From Porphyromonas crevioricanis (GTDB lineage Bacteria; Bacteroidota; Bacteroidia; Bacteroidales; Porphyromonadaceae), in contig NZ_FUXH01000015.1 in NCBI RefSeq assembly GCF_900167225.1, positions 1 to 46,904 on the forward strand: a DNA stretch of 46,904 bases, in the 5' to 3' direction. Shown here one piece after another: positions 1 to 8,405 of the stretch (the first letter of the stretch is position 1; every line of letters begins with the position of its first letter). The notes beneath the pieces were generated by a model. It had not been told where the DNA came from, searched no databases, and saw only the letters and a program-made list of their open reading frames with translations. Both the position numbers and the translations under genes were made by a program.

Positions 1-100
<100 letters not shown>

Positions 101-111
101 TTTTTTTTTAG

Positions 112-157
112 ATAGCGGGTGATGAGTTGTAAGACTTGTTACCCGCTATTCTTTTTT
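112..157 (+). terminator. Rho-independent terminator of the rRNA operon
   Basis: A 9-bp perfect stem (ATAGCGGGT at 112-120 with ACCCGCTAT at 141-149) is followed by a T-run at 151-156. It lies just after the 5S gene and its own T-tract. Confidence 0.85.
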
Positions 158-418
158 AGACCGCGCCCGCGCTGTTCCCGCTGTTTTATTCTCTCTCTTT
201 CCTCTCTCTTTCCTCTCTAACCTCTTTCTCTTGCTTCTCTTCTTTCCTCAAGAGCGAAGGAAAGCAAGAGGTAGAGAAAACACAGCCTGAATGCTACTAC
301 AAACAATTGCTCTAACTATTTCCTTATCTATTCCTCCCGCTATATACCCCAACTTCTAACCCTCTCTTTCTATTACATGCTGATCTTTATTGCTCTACTC
401 CGTTTATTGCTTTGATTC
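158..418. other. Non-coding spacer with polypyrimidine tract
   Basis: There is no gene here between the 5S terminator and the trpS promoter. Bases about 187-247 are an almost pure C/T tract containing two tandem copies of TCTCTCTTTCC. It is followed by a purine-rich stretch at 250-280 that can fold back on it: CTCTTGCTT (228-236) pairs with AAGCAAGAG (262-270). No promoter-like element was recognised inside the tract. Confidence 0.5.
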
Positions 419-452
419 TTTGTCCTCTTGTCTCCTTTAATTTGTACTTTTG
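419..452 (+). promoter_or_regulatory. Bacteroidota-type promoter of trpS
   Basis: TTTG at 419-422 and TACTTTTG at 445-452 match the Bacteroidota sigma-ABfr consensus (TTTG, about 19-22 bp, TAnnTTTG). The predicted transcript starts near 459, about 120 nt ahead of the chosen trpS start. The longer TTG-started reading frame would begin inside the -7 box, which argues against it. Confidence 0.65.
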
Positions 453-578
453 CGGAGCTGTGGATTTGTCTGCTCGGCCTTTTGTTCTGCCATTGTAGTA
501 GATATTGTCCGGCTCAACGGCCTTTCTTGTTTGGAGAGGCATTTATATCAGTTTTGTAACGAAATAGTTCAGAGATAT

Positions 579-1568
579 ATGGGGATAGTGGTAAGTGGGA
601 TTCGGCCGACAGGTAATCTCCATTTAGGTAATTATTTTGGGGCTTTGCGATCTTTTTTGGAAATGCAGCAGAGCTATGATTGTAAGTTTTTCATTGCAGA
701 TTGGCATTCACTCACAACTCATCCTCGTCCGGAAAATATAGTTCGTAATGTTCGTTCCATATTAGCGGAGTATTTGGCCGTTGGTATAGATCCTGAGAAG
801 TCTACCATTTATGTTCAGAGCGATGTGCCGGAAGTCTTGGAGCTTTATCTCTACTTGAATATGAATGCCTATTTGGGAGAGCTGGAGCGCACGACTACTT
901 TCAAGGAAAAAGCTCGTAAGCAGCCTGAAAATGTCAATGCAGGTTTGCTGACTTATCCTACGCTTATGGCAGCGGATATTTTGATACATCGTGCGGAGAA
1001 AGTGCCAGTAGGAAAGGATCAGGAACAGAATATGGAGATGGCTCGGAAGTTTGCTCGTAGATTTAATACAATCTATGGGGTGGATTTTTTTCCTGAGCCG
1101 GCTTCTTTCAGTTTAGGGCGTGAAGCGGTCAAGGTACCGGGCTTGGATGGTAGTGGCAAAATGGGTAAGAGTGAAGGGAACGCTATTTATCTCTCTGATA
1201 CAGAGAAAGAAATACACAAGAAAGTGATGAAAGCGGTGACTGATTCTGGGCCTACCGAGCCAAATAGTGCTAAACCCGAGCCAATTGCCAATCTTTTCAA
1301 ACTGATGGAATTGGTTTCTTCGGAAGAAGTCTACAAGTATTTCGATGCGGCTTACAACAATTGTGAGATCCGTTATGGAGATATGAAAAAGCAGCTCTCC
1401 GCCGACATCAATACCTACTGCGCTCCTATCCGAGAGCGGATAGTGGACATAGCGGCCGATACGGCTTATCTGGATAGGGTTGTGAGGATGGGAGCTGAGA
1501 AAGCCAGAGAGAGTGCTGCTGCTACCCTTCGGGAGGTTCGGCAGATAATAGGCTTCACAGCACGATAA
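579..1568 (+). CDS. trpS: Tryptophanyl-tRNA synthetase
   Basis: This class I aminoacyl-tRNA synthetase charges tRNA(Trp) with tryptophan in the cytoplasm. The protein has about 329 residues, the usual TrpS size. The N-terminus GIRPTGNLHLGNYFGAL carries the HIGH-like signature (HLGN), and GKMGKSEGNAI near the middle is the KMSKS-like loop. YPTLMAADIL and VGKDQEQNMEMAR are also typical of TrpS. The ATG at 579 was chosen because the catalytic domain begins immediately (MGIVVSG), and because an upstream extension to 450 would start within the promoter and has no family resemblance. The next gene follows after 36 nt, so co-transcription is possible. Confidence 0.95.
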   Translation: MGIVVSGIRPTGNLHLGNYFGALRSFLEMQQSYDCKFFIADWHSLTTHPRPENIVRNVRSILAEYLAVGIDPEKSTIYVQSDVPEVLELYLYLNMNAYLGELERTTTFKEKARKQPENVNAGLLTYPTLMAADILIHRAEKVPVGKDQEQNMEMARKFARRFNTIYGVDFFPEPASFSLGREAVKVPGLDGSGKMGKSEGNAIYLSDTEKEIHKKVMKAVTDSGPTEPNSAKPEPIANLFKLMELVSSEEVYKYFDAAYNNCEIRYGDMKKQLSADINTYCAPIRERIVDIAADTAYLDRVVRMGAEKARESAAATLREVRQIIGFTAR

Positions 1569-1604
1569 TTAACCACTTACTTAAAAAGAAATACAGGAAT
1601 TGAG

Positions 1605-2027
1605 ATGGAAATAAAGGGAAAAGTGATAGCTGTGCTTCCTTTGATGTCCGGTAAGGGACAAGCCTCGGGAAAGGAATGGAGCAAGCAAGAGTATGTGATA
1701 GAGACTGTGGATAGCGAATATCCCAAGAAGATTTGTTTCAACCTTTGGGGCGACCGTATCAAGCAGTTCAATATACAGATGGGTGAATTGATCACAGTAC
1801 AAGTAGATATAGAGAGTCGTGAGTACAATGGCCGTTGGTATACAGATGTGAGAGCTTGGCGAGTAGACCGAGGGATTTCTAATGAACAACCTTATGCTGC
1901 AGCCCCTGTTGCCGGCTATGCAGCTCCCATGCCAAGCCCTGCTACGCAGATAGCCGGTGCCGAGCAAGTACAATCACCCACTTCTCTTCCGGATTCTTCG
2001 GATATGGGGAGTGATTTGCCCTTTTAA
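1605..2027 (+). CDS. DUF3127 domain protein (small OB-fold-like protein)
   Basis: This 140-residue protein starts MEIKGKVIAVLPLMSGKG, with GKEWSKQEYVIET, FNLWGDRI and VQVDIESREYNGRWYTDVRAW motifs. I recognise it as the Bacteroidota DUF3127 family, an OB-fold-like, possibly nucleic-acid-binding group of unknown role. The first 90 residues are the conserved domain. The tail (about 95-140) is low-complexity Ala/Pro/Ser and ends in an acidic DMGSDLPF, which recalls the acidic C-terminal tip of single-stranded DNA-binding proteins. That resemblance is only an inference. It lies 36 nt downstream of trpS. Confidence 0.8.
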   Translation: MEIKGKVIAVLPLMSGKGQASGKEWSKQEYVIETVDSEYPKKICFNLWGDRIKQFNIQMGELITVQVDIESREYNGRWYTDVRAWRVDRGISNEQPYAAAPVAGYAAPMPSPATQIAGAEQVQSPTSLPDSSDMGSDLPF

Positions 2028-2183
2028 CAGCCTCTCCAAGGCTCCCTCTGACTGATATACCAAGGTTGGTGTCGATATTACAGCTTGTTGTTTTGTATTG
2101 AGACTTTGCCTTGTGTCAAAACTCTCTCATGTGAGGTCATTGTGTAATACAGCCCTCGCTGTGTTATTTCAGACATTTTAATT

Positions 2184-2216
2184 GGGGCGTATACTAAGGT
2201 ACGCTCCCTTTACTTC
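2184..2216 (+). terminator. Probable terminator after the trpS/DUF3127 unit
   Basis: GGGGCGTA (2184-2191) pairs with TACGCTCC (2200-2207) with one G-T pair. A T/C-rich stretch follows (CTTTACTTCTT). Confidence 0.5.
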
Positions 2217-2310
2217 TTGTCTCAAGACCTTACAGCTATTGTATTCCGAAAGATTTGGCGAGATCTGTGCAGGTGTCTTTAGGGGGAGTTCATACGATAG
2301 TCTCTTCTTG

Positions 2311-2318
2311 TAATTTTG
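2311..2318 (+). promoter_or_regulatory. -7 box (TAATTTTG) for rlmH
   Basis: It matches TAnnTTTG exactly and lies 28 bp before the rlmH ATG. No clear TTTG -33 element is seen at the expected distance, so support is partial. Confidence 0.45.
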
Positions 2319-2346
2319 GAATGCTTCGGGAAGTTCTTCGATAGCA

Positions 2347-2820
2347 ATGCAGATTGTTCTTATAGTGGTCGGGAAAACAGACCAGGGAGAGTTGGATACC
2401 CTTATCTCCTGTTATACAAGCCGTTTACGTCATTATATCCCTTTTGAATTGCAAGTGATACCGGATGTGAAACTTGCTAAGTCCCGAGGAGTAGAGGTAC
2501 AGAAGCAGCAGGAAGGAGAGGAAATCCTGAAACGGCTCCATCCTGGAGATCATGTTGTCTTGCTGGATGAGCGAGGTAAGGCCCTTTCGAGTCGAGAGTG
2601 GGCCTCCTCCCTTGAGCAACATATGCTGAACAGCACTAAGCGTATCGTTTACATCATTGGTGGACCTTATGGATTTTCTGCTGATTTGTATCGGAGGGCG
2701 GATATGCAGTTGTCATTGAGCCGACTCACCTTTTCCCACCAAATGGTACGTCTTTTTGTCGTAGAGCAACTATACAGGGCTTTTACCATTCTTCGGGGGG
2801 AGCCTTATCATCATGATTAG
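2347..2820 (+). CDS. rlmH: 23S rRNA (pseudouridine-1915-N3) methyltransferase RlmH
   Basis: This SPOUT-fold methyltransferase modifies pseudouridine 1915 in helix 69 of 23S rRNA, using SAM, on assembled 70S ribosomes. The protein has 157 residues, the family length. Diagnostic segments are HVVLLDERGKALSSREWA in the middle, YIIGGPYGFS (the SAM-binding trefoil-knot glycine loop), LSLSRLTFSHQMVR, and the C-terminal EQLYRAFTILRGEPYHHD, with the terminal YHH characteristic of RlmH. The CoA-transferase gene begins 32 nt downstream, so the two could share a transcript. Confidence 0.96.
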   Translation: MQIVLIVVGKTDQGELDTLISCYTSRLRHYIPFELQVIPDVKLAKSRGVEVQKQQEGEEILKRLHPGDHVVLLDERGKALSSREWASSLEQHMLNSTKRIVYIIGGPYGFSADLYRRADMQLSLSRLTFSHQMVRLFVVEQLYRAFTILRGEPYHHD

Positions 2821-2852
2821 ATATATTAGAACAATAAACGAGTAAATAAAAA

Positions 2853-4163
2853 ATGAATTGGCAAGAGAAGTATAAGGATCGTATCGTATCCACTGACGAA
2901 GCTGTTGTTCGTAGTCTTCAACCAGGAGCACGTGTCGTATTCGGCCATGCTGCTGCTGCTCCACAGCACTTTGCAGAGGCGATGTTTCGCAATCGCGAGA
3001 GCCTGCGGGATATAACCGTTTTTCACATGCTTTATTTCGGAAAGGCTTGGCATTTGATGCCTGAAATGGAGGGACATGTGAGGGGCTTTCTCAACTTCTT
3101 GGAGGGTAACTCCCGTTCTGCCTACCGGGATCGTCGAGTGGACTTTGTTCCTTGTCATTTTCACGAAGTACCCGAGCTTTTCTCTCAGGGCTTTTATCCT
3201 GTGGATGTTGCTGTCGTACAAGTTTCGGAACCCGATGCCGAAGGTCGTTGTTCCTTTGGGGTATCTGCCGACTATACCAAGCCCGCAGCCATGGCTGCCA
3301 AAGTCGTGGTAGCAGAGATCAATCCTCAGATGCCGTATATAGGGGGGGACAACTTAATCTCCTTGGAGGAGATAGACTATATGATCCCTATCGATCAGCC
3401 TGTAGTAGAGGTAATCAATCCTCCGGTAGGGGAAATAGAGATGCAAATAGGCAAGCATTGTGCCGAGTTGATTCAGGATGGGGCAACTCTGCAGTTAGGT
3501 ATTGGAGGAATTCCCGATGCAGTGTTGAGCAGTTTGGATGGGAAAAAAGATATCGGCATACATACCGAGATGTTTACCGATGGAGTGATGCATGCCATTC
3601 GTTCGGGTTTGATCAATGGCAAGGCAAAAACACTTCATCCGGGGAAGGTTGTCACTTCAATTATCATGGGAAGTGAAGAGCTGTATCGTTTTGTTGACCA
3701 TAATGACATGATCGAGTGTTATCCGGTGAATTATGTCAATAACCCCTATGTGATAGCCAAGAATGATCGCCTGGTTTCTATCAATTCTTGTATAGAAATG
3801 GATTTGACAGGGCAGGCTGCATCGGAGTCAATCGGGTATGAACAGTTTAGTGGTACTGGTGGGCAGGTTGATTTCCTTCGTGGAGCCAGGTACTCAAAAG
3901 GAGGTATCTCCATTATGGCTTTCCCTTCCACGGCTAAAGCAGGAGAGCAGTCACGTATCGTCCCTATACTGAAAGAGGGTGCTACTGTCACCAGTGGGCG
4001 GATGGAGATAGATTATGTAGCTACCGAATATGGTGCTGTACGTCTGAGAGGTCGGAGTCTACGCGAGCGAGCTGAGCTTTTGATTTCTATTGCTCATCCC
4101 AAGTTTAGGCCTTGGCTGGAGGAAGAGTATCGCAAGCGTTTTTGTAAATCTGTAAATAAATAA
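2853..4163 (+). CDS. 4-hydroxybutyrate/acetyl-CoA family CoA-transferase
   Basis: This 436-residue enzyme belongs to the acetyl-CoA hydrolase/transferase family, which moves CoA between short-chain acids such as acetate, butyrate and 4-hydroxybutyrate. Features are the N-terminal domain starting WQEKYKDRIVSTDEAV, GFGHAAAAP-like and VSEPDAEGRCSFGVS segments, IGGIPDAVLSSL, and HTEMFTDGVM with the family's conserved Glu. GTGGQVDFLRGA and the C-terminal AHPKFRPWLEEEYRKR are typical of the 4-hydroxybutyrate CoA-transferase group. P. gingivalis ferments amino acids to butyrate through such enzymes, and hbd at 17056 fits the same pathway. Exact substrate cannot be told from sequence, since the genus carries several paralogs. 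Confidence 0.88.
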   Translation: MNWQEKYKDRIVSTDEAVVRSLQPGARVVFGHAAAAPQHFAEAMFRNRESLRDITVFHMLYFGKAWHLMPEMEGHVRGFLNFLEGNSRSAYRDRRVDFVPCHFHEVPELFSQGFYPVDVAVVQVSEPDAEGRCSFGVSADYTKPAAMAAKVVVAEINPQMPYIGGDNLISLEEIDYMIPIDQPVVEVINPPVGEIEMQIGKHCAELIQDGATLQLGIGGIPDAVLSSLDGKKDIGIHTEMFTDGVMHAIRSGLINGKAKTLHPGKVVTSIIMGSEELYRFVDHNDMIECYPVNYVNNPYVIAKNDRLVSINSCIEMDLTGQAASESIGYEQFSGTGGQVDFLRGARYSKGGISIMAFPSTAKAGEQSRIVPILKEGATVTSGRMEIDYVATEYGAVRLRGRSLRERAELLISIAHPKFRPWLEEEYRKRFCKSVNK

Positions 4164-4169
4164 ACGAGG

Positions 4170-4216
4170 AAAAGGGCGGAGTGTCTTTATGGATATTCCG
4201 TCCTTTTATTTTTTTT
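4170..4216 (+). terminator. Rho-independent terminator after the CoA-transferase gene
   Basis: AAAAGGGCGGA (4170-4180) pairs with TCCGTCCTTTT (4197-4207) with one wobble. It runs directly into a long T-tract (4206-4216). The next gene begins only 20 nt later. Confidence 0.88.
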
Positions 4217-4235
4217 CTATTTATCATCTTGTAAA

Positions 4236-5690
4236 ATGAGACTGTCTTTGTTTCGTATTTGGCTTTTGCCGGTTGTCTTTGTTCTGGCCATGGGGTGCAG
4301 TAAGGATGTGCCAAGCGATTTTTTCTATGAGGATGAGAGTTATCTCCATTTGGAAATAGGGTCGAATCTTTCTCCGCTCCGTTCAGATCCAGAGGATCCT
4401 ATGCAGAAAATTTTGTCTTTGAGCATTGCTTTTTTCGATGCCAATACAGGCAAGTTGGAGTTTCTTAAGGAGCTGTCCCCAGCCGAATTACCCTCTGTGA
4501 CTGTAGCTATCCCGAAAGGTAGATACAAGGTGGTGGCAATAGCCAATCCGGTGCCTAAGTATGAGGCAATGCTGACTCTTGGTAGTCCTCTGAGTGCTTT
4601 GACATCAGAGCCTATGTCCGGTGTCACGGTTGATAAGTTGGCATATACGGACAAGAAAGATATTTCTCGTTTGCTGGCTATCCCTATGCTCAACGATCAG
4701 GGGCCGGTAGAGGTCTTGCCGGAGCAGTTTGTTCAGACAAGAGAAGGAACCGGTGAGCAGACTGTGAATATCAGACTTGAGCCAGTATTGGCTAGAGTTG
4801 TTGTTTATGGAAAACCTCAGATAGAAGGTGGTAGCATAAAGGAGGATGGTTCGGAATACAGATCTTGCTATATGATTTCCGGTTTGTACAAGAAAATTTA
4901 TCCTATGCGTATGCCGGACAAGCTGGATGGAGGAGAAACAAAAGAGGAGGCAGGAGACCAATCCGATCCGCAGCGTCGCTATGCTCGCTGCCCCGGCTTT
5001 GATGATGGCAGCATGGAAGGAGCCCCTTTGTCCGATAGTTTTGGGTTTATCTCTACTGAATCAATGGTCAAGGGTTTGTATGCCCCGGATGTTCAGCCCG
5101 ATTTGAGTAAGCGTTTCGACCTCTCTCTCTTGGCTTATAGCAGAGAAAGTACGATGAAACCGGATGCTTACTTTAGAGGAGGTACACCGTTTGCCCTCAT
5201 TCGCTACCACTATCTTCCCGCTTCGTTGTCTTTTACTCCCGGAGGAGATTATAGTTGGGTAGGCTTTGGTTCCCGTTGTATGTTATTGTCAGAGTTCAAG
5301 TCTTATGTAGAGAAAGTCGAGAAGGGCAAATCCATTCCGGTTCCCGGTCTGGCAGAGGCTATCCGTAAGGTACGTGCCTCAAGAGAATTCGATTATACAC
5401 GTGCATTTGAGCAGGAGGGTATCCGCTATTACCACAAGGCGGCCAACTACTACCTTGTTTATATTCGTCATTTCGGGGATGAACAGGCTCCCGGTAAGAG
5501 ATCTTATGGTCGCTATGGGATTGTGCGAAACAACGAATACCGTATCAAAGTCAATAAAATATCCGGCCCGGGTATGGCTGTGGTTCCCAATTTGGCTGGC
5601 AATGCTTCGCGATTGGATGAAGGATCTTTTGTGGGAATGAAGATGACAGTCAATGCTACCAATATCAGAGAGCAGGAGGTAAGTTTCTAA
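4236..5690 (+). CDS. Fimbrillin-family (FimA/Mfa1-like) lipoprotein
   Basis: This 484-residue protein has a lipoprotein signal (hydrophobic LLPVVFVLAMGC, predicted lipidated Cys21). The N-terminal domain has the fimbrillin pattern: a first strand (YLHLEIGSNLSPLR), then ILSLSIAFFDANTGKLEF and VTVAIPKGRYKVVAIANPVP. The C-terminal part has YGIVRNNEYRIKVNKISGPG, the strand-G-like motif of Mfa1/FimA C-terminal domains (NHYY.V.V..I.GPG). Arg49 lies where FimA and Mfa1 precursors are cut by gingipain R, so similar maturation is plausible but inferred. No other fimbrial gene is next to it, so it may be an orphan stalk, tip or anchor protein. It follows a strong terminator by 20 nt and I found no clear promoter. 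Confidence 0.75.
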   Translation: MRLSLFRIWLLPVVFVLAMGCSKDVPSDFFYEDESYLHLEIGSNLSPLRSDPEDPMQKILSLSIAFFDANTGKLEFLKELSPAELPSVTVAIPKGRYKVVAIANPVPKYEAMLTLGSPLSALTSEPMSGVTVDKLAYTDKKDISRLLAIPMLNDQGPVEVLPEQFVQTREGTGEQTVNIRLEPVLARVVVYGKPQIEGGSIKEDGSEYRSCYMISGLYKKIYPMRMPDKLDGGETKEEAGDQSDPQRRYARCPGFDDGSMEGAPLSDSFGFISTESMVKGLYAPDVQPDLSKRFDLSLLAYSRESTMKPDAYFRGGTPFALIRYHYLPASLSFTPGGDYSWVGFGSRCMLLSEFKSYVEKVEKGKSIPVPGLAEAIRKVRASREFDYTRAFEQEGIRYYHKAANYYLVYIRHFGDEQAPGKRSYGRYGIVRNNEYRIKVNKISGPGMAVVPNLAGNASRLDEGSFVGMKMTVNATNIREQEVSF

Positions 5691-5914
5691 TTCCTTCATT
5701 CTTTATTATCCTCTCCGAAGTCAACTGTTGGGGAAGTTTTTGGGGTAGGTGTGGTGAGAGAAACTCCACACTTCTGGCTGTTTTGTGCTATTTCTTTGCC
5801 AGAAAAGACTTTGGAAAACATATCGGATGTGCTGTAATGAGGGTTTATAATTGGCAAGATCGGTCTTTTATTCTCTTTTCTTTAGATAAATCGTGCTACA
5901 TTAAGAATAACTTG

Positions 5915-5922
5915 TAACTTTG
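5915..5922 (+). promoter_or_regulatory. -7 box (TAACTTTG) for the pdxH operon
   Basis: It matches TAnnTTTG and lies 29 bp before the pdxH ATG, a spacing like that at rlmH. No good TTTG was seen at the -33 position. Confidence 0.5.
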
Positions 5923-5950
5923 CCTTTGCGATCGATATTTAGGTAATACG

Positions 5951-6598
5951 ATGAAAGAGTTACACTTTGAAGATATTCGCCGTGAGTATAAGAGTCAACA
6001 GCTAACTCGCTCTCAGATGCCGGAAGATCCGTTTGAGAAAGTTATTGCGTGGTTGCAAGATGCTCTCGATGCGCGTACCTATGAGCCTACTGCTGTGATC
6101 GTTTGCACATCGACTTTGGATGGACATCCGAGTGCACGCACAGTGTTGCTCAAAGAGTTTATTAACGGAGAGTTTATTTTTTATAGCAACTATGAGAGTC
6201 GCAAGGGACGACAAATGGCGGCTAATCCTCATGTTTCTCTCACTTTTCTGTGGCACGAGCTGGAGCGGCAGATCCATGTGGAAGGCACCGTACGTCATTT
6301 AGAACCGGAATTGAGCGATGCTTACTTTAGGCAGCGCCCATACAAAAGTAGGATAGGAGCTCGAATTTCACCCCAAAGTCGCCCTATACCGGGGCGGAGT
6401 TTTATTGTAGCCCAGTTTGCCAAGGAGTCTCTTAAATATGTTGGCCGAGAGGTGCCGAGACCCGATCATTGGGGAGGTTTTGCTGTTAAGCCGGTACGCA
6501 TCGAGTTTTGGCAGGGGAGAGAGAGCCGGTTGCATGATCGTTTTTTGTATGAGCTGCAGGCCGATGGGAAATGGTCTATTGGTAGAATTGCCCCTTAA
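5951..6598 (+). CDS. pdxH: Pyridoxamine/pyridoxine 5'-phosphate oxidase
   Basis: This FMN enzyme makes pyridoxal 5'-phosphate from pyridoxine or pyridoxamine phosphate using oxygen. The 215-residue length is standard. Motifs seen are PTAVIVCTSTLDGHPSARTVLLKEF, FYSNYESRKGRQMAANPHVSLTFLWHELERQIHVEG (FMN and substrate site), RPYKSRIGARISPQS, and the C-terminal WQGRESRLHDRFLY followed by W-x-x-x-R-IAP, the family's terminal signature. It heads a probable operon with the MarR regulator (16 nt gap) and the methyltransferase. Confidence 0.96.
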   Translation: MKELHFEDIRREYKSQQLTRSQMPEDPFEKVIAWLQDALDARTYEPTAVIVCTSTLDGHPSARTVLLKEFINGEFIFYSNYESRKGRQMAANPHVSLTFLWHELERQIHVEGTVRHLEPELSDAYFRQRPYKSRIGARISPQSRPIPGRSFIVAQFAKESLKYVGREVPRPDHWGGFAVKPVRIEFWQGRESRLHDRFLYELQADGKWSIGRIAP

Positions 6599-6614
6599 CT
6601 AAAGTTTAGACAAA

Positions 6615-7316
6615 ATGAACAAGACAGAACTACTCAAATACTTGATAGACGAGATAGAAGAGTATGCCGATGTAATGGGCCTTGGAGACTGCCTCACTCC
6701 CTCTTCTTTTGCAGCTTTCCTCTCTGTGCGTACTCGTTCTATTGCAGGAGACAAGGCTCCGGAACAGCCCGATCGGTTGGACATAAACATAGCGAGAGAT
6801 TTTGCCCTGATATATAGATATTCTCGCTCCTATGTGAAACGAGCCATGCAGGACAGCAAATTGCAAACTTTGGAGGAATATACTTATCTAGCCACCTTGC
6901 TCACGGGAGGGGTGATGACTAAGACGGAGCTGAATAATGCTAATGCAATGGAGAAGACATCTGGAGCAGAGGTAATACAGCGTTTAATAAAGAAAGGTCT
7001 GGTGTCTCAGCAAGCCAGCCGTACCGATCGCCGTTCTATGGATGTGAGTATTACGGAAGAAGGACGACAGGAGATATTTAAGATCTTTGCTCCACTGAAA
7101 AAGAGCGCAGCTCTCTTGACCTCTTCTCTCAAAGAGGGGCAGAAGGTTTTGCTCTCAAGAATACAGACTGTGTTGTGTGCAGATAACCATCAACTATTCC
7201 TTGAGCATCGAGAGACTCCTCTTGAAGAGTTGGCCGAGCTGAAGGGGGTAACGGTAGATAACACAACAACCAGCCATGGACGTGCTTCTCGAGGAGTGTC
7301 GGCCGGGAACAAATAA
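6615..7316 (+). CDS. MarR-family winged-helix transcriptional regulator
   Basis: This 233-residue protein has a MarR-like core at about residues 90-165: YTYLATLLTGGVMTKTELNNANAMEKTSGAEVIQRLIKKGLVSQQ is the helix-turn-helix, and RTDRRSMDVSITEEGRQEIFKI is the wing and last helix. The N-terminal 80 residues (LLKYLIDEIEEYADVMG) are mostly helical and longer than in compact MarR proteins. Ligand and targets are unknown. It sits 16 nt after pdxH and 6 nt before the DNA-repair methyltransferase gene. It could regulate its own operon, but no operator was identified. Confidence 0.8.
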   Translation: MNKTELLKYLIDEIEEYADVMGLGDCLTPSSFAAFLSVRTRSIAGDKAPEQPDRLDINIARDFALIYRYSRSYVKRAMQDSKLQTLEEYTYLATLLTGGVMTKTELNNANAMEKTSGAEVIQRLIKKGLVSQQASRTDRRSMDVSITEEGRQEIFKIFAPLKKSAALLTSSLKEGQKVLLSRIQTVLCADNHQLFLEHRETPLEELAELKGVTVDNTTTSHGRASRGVSAGNK

Positions 7317-7322
7317 TCTCGG

Positions 7323-7961
7323 ATGCGATCCGTGACTTTGCTGTCTGCAAAAGATTTGGCCACCTGCCCTCCGATTTGTCATATTGTATTCCGAAACTCG
7401 GAAAGAGGGGTAGAGAAACCGGGTGAATTCCCGGCCGGTGTATTGAGGTATGCAGGTTTTGATTGGCAGGTCTATAGTTTGGAGAGAGGAGAGAAACAGA
7501 GTCTGGAACATATTCTTATCAGCGGTATAAAACTACTTGGTCCATCTTTGTCAGTGAAGGATGATGTCGAGGGTACCCCATTGTCTCTCGCGGATTTTCC
7601 GCAAGAGACAATGGGGCTTTTTTATTATGGAGACAAGGAGAGAAACGAGAGGTTGACCCAGCCGAAGAAAATTGTTCCGCTATTCGAACCGATGAGCACA
7701 GCCAGCCTTTTGGAGCAACAGGTTTGGTCGGCTCTCTGTCGTATCCCGATTGGTTGTTGTTGCAGTTACTCAGCCATTGCTGAGTTTATTGGACGGCCTC
7801 GGGCGGTGCGAGCTGTCGCTTCTGCCATAGGGCGAAATCCTCTTGCTCCGATTGTCCCATGCCATAGAGTTGTGCGTAGCGATGGGTCGATAGGAGGGTA
7901 TTACTATGGCACAGATATTAAGCAATCTATCCTTGCTTATGAAAGATCTATTGCAAAATAA
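7323..7961 (+). CDS. ogt: Methylated-DNA-[protein]-cysteine S-methyltransferase
   Basis: This suicide repair protein takes alkyl groups from O6-alkylguanine onto a cysteine. The C-terminal domain is clear: VWSALCRIPIGCCCSYSAIAEFIGRP, then AVASAIGRNPLAPIVPCHRVVRSDGSIGGY. This contains the active-site PCHR motif (Cys near residue 179) and the usual downstream glycines. The N-terminal 100 residues are variable, as in Ogt-type proteins (212 residues total, against about 170 for Ogt). No AraC/Ada activator domain is present. It is the last gene of the pdxH-marR unit. The symbol follows domain layout; Ogt and AdaB-type labels overlap. Confidence 0.9.
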   Translation: MRSVTLLSAKDLATCPPICHIVFRNSERGVEKPGEFPAGVLRYAGFDWQVYSLERGEKQSLEHILISGIKLLGPSLSVKDDVEGTPLSLADFPQETMGLFYYGDKERNERLTQPKKIVPLFEPMSTASLLEQQVWSALCRIPIGCCCSYSAIAEFIGRPRAVRAVASAIGRNPLAPIVPCHRVVRSDGSIGGYYYGTDIKQSILAYERSIAK

Positions 7962-8405
7962 GGATTGCTACATTGTTATCTCCAACCGGAGAACATGTGG
8001 GGCAACAGTCCCAATCAGGCTTGATCAACCATTTCTATAGACTTCTATCTCCCCTTGTCTTAAGACCATGCAACAGGTTTCAATTCGGATAGAGAGTTTT
8101 GATATTGTTCGCAGTGGTTCAGTTCTTTCCTCTCTCTCCTCTCTTCTTTCGCAAATGAAGGCTTCGGAGCTTGATTTGATTTTTCCACAAAAGCAATAAA
8201 GCTTTCAGTCAAAAGAAAGGATGTTTTCGGAATGTATTCTTGTATATTCGACTTAATTCGATATCTTCACTGCGAGGGAGGTGTCGTTTTTGCACCTATC
8301 CTGCATCTTTATCCCTTGAGAGGGTAAGGGATTCCTCCTCTCGGATATTGATACTTGCGTTAAGAAAAGAGAATCCTCGACCAAATTGACAGGAAGAGAA
8401 AAGCT
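7962..8405. other. Intergenic region upstream of the LRR protein gene
   Basis: No gene was recognised in these 444 bases. A 7-bp perfect hairpin (ATCCCTT 8311-8317 with AAGGGAT 8326-8332) lies in what is probably the leader of the downstream gene. TATATTCG at 8243-8250 is a one-mismatch -7 box that could start a leader of roughly 150 nt. A pyrimidine-rich tract lies at about 8121-8150. Confidence 0.4.

Larger units (their letters stand above)
2028..2346. other. Intergenic region between DUF3127 gene and rlmH
   Basis: No gene was seen in this 319-base stretch. It holds a small hairpin (ACAGC/GCTGT, about 2152-2165), a terminator-like hairpin at 2184-2207, a TGTGTCAAAA word near 2114 resembling the end of the MITE-like block at 15905, and a -7 promoter box at 2311-2318. 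Confidence 0.5.

Noticed and set aside
450-578. N-terminal extension of TrpS from a TTG at 450
   Set aside because: The codon lies inside the -7 promoter box and the added 43 residues match nothing in the family; the catalytic domain starts at 579.
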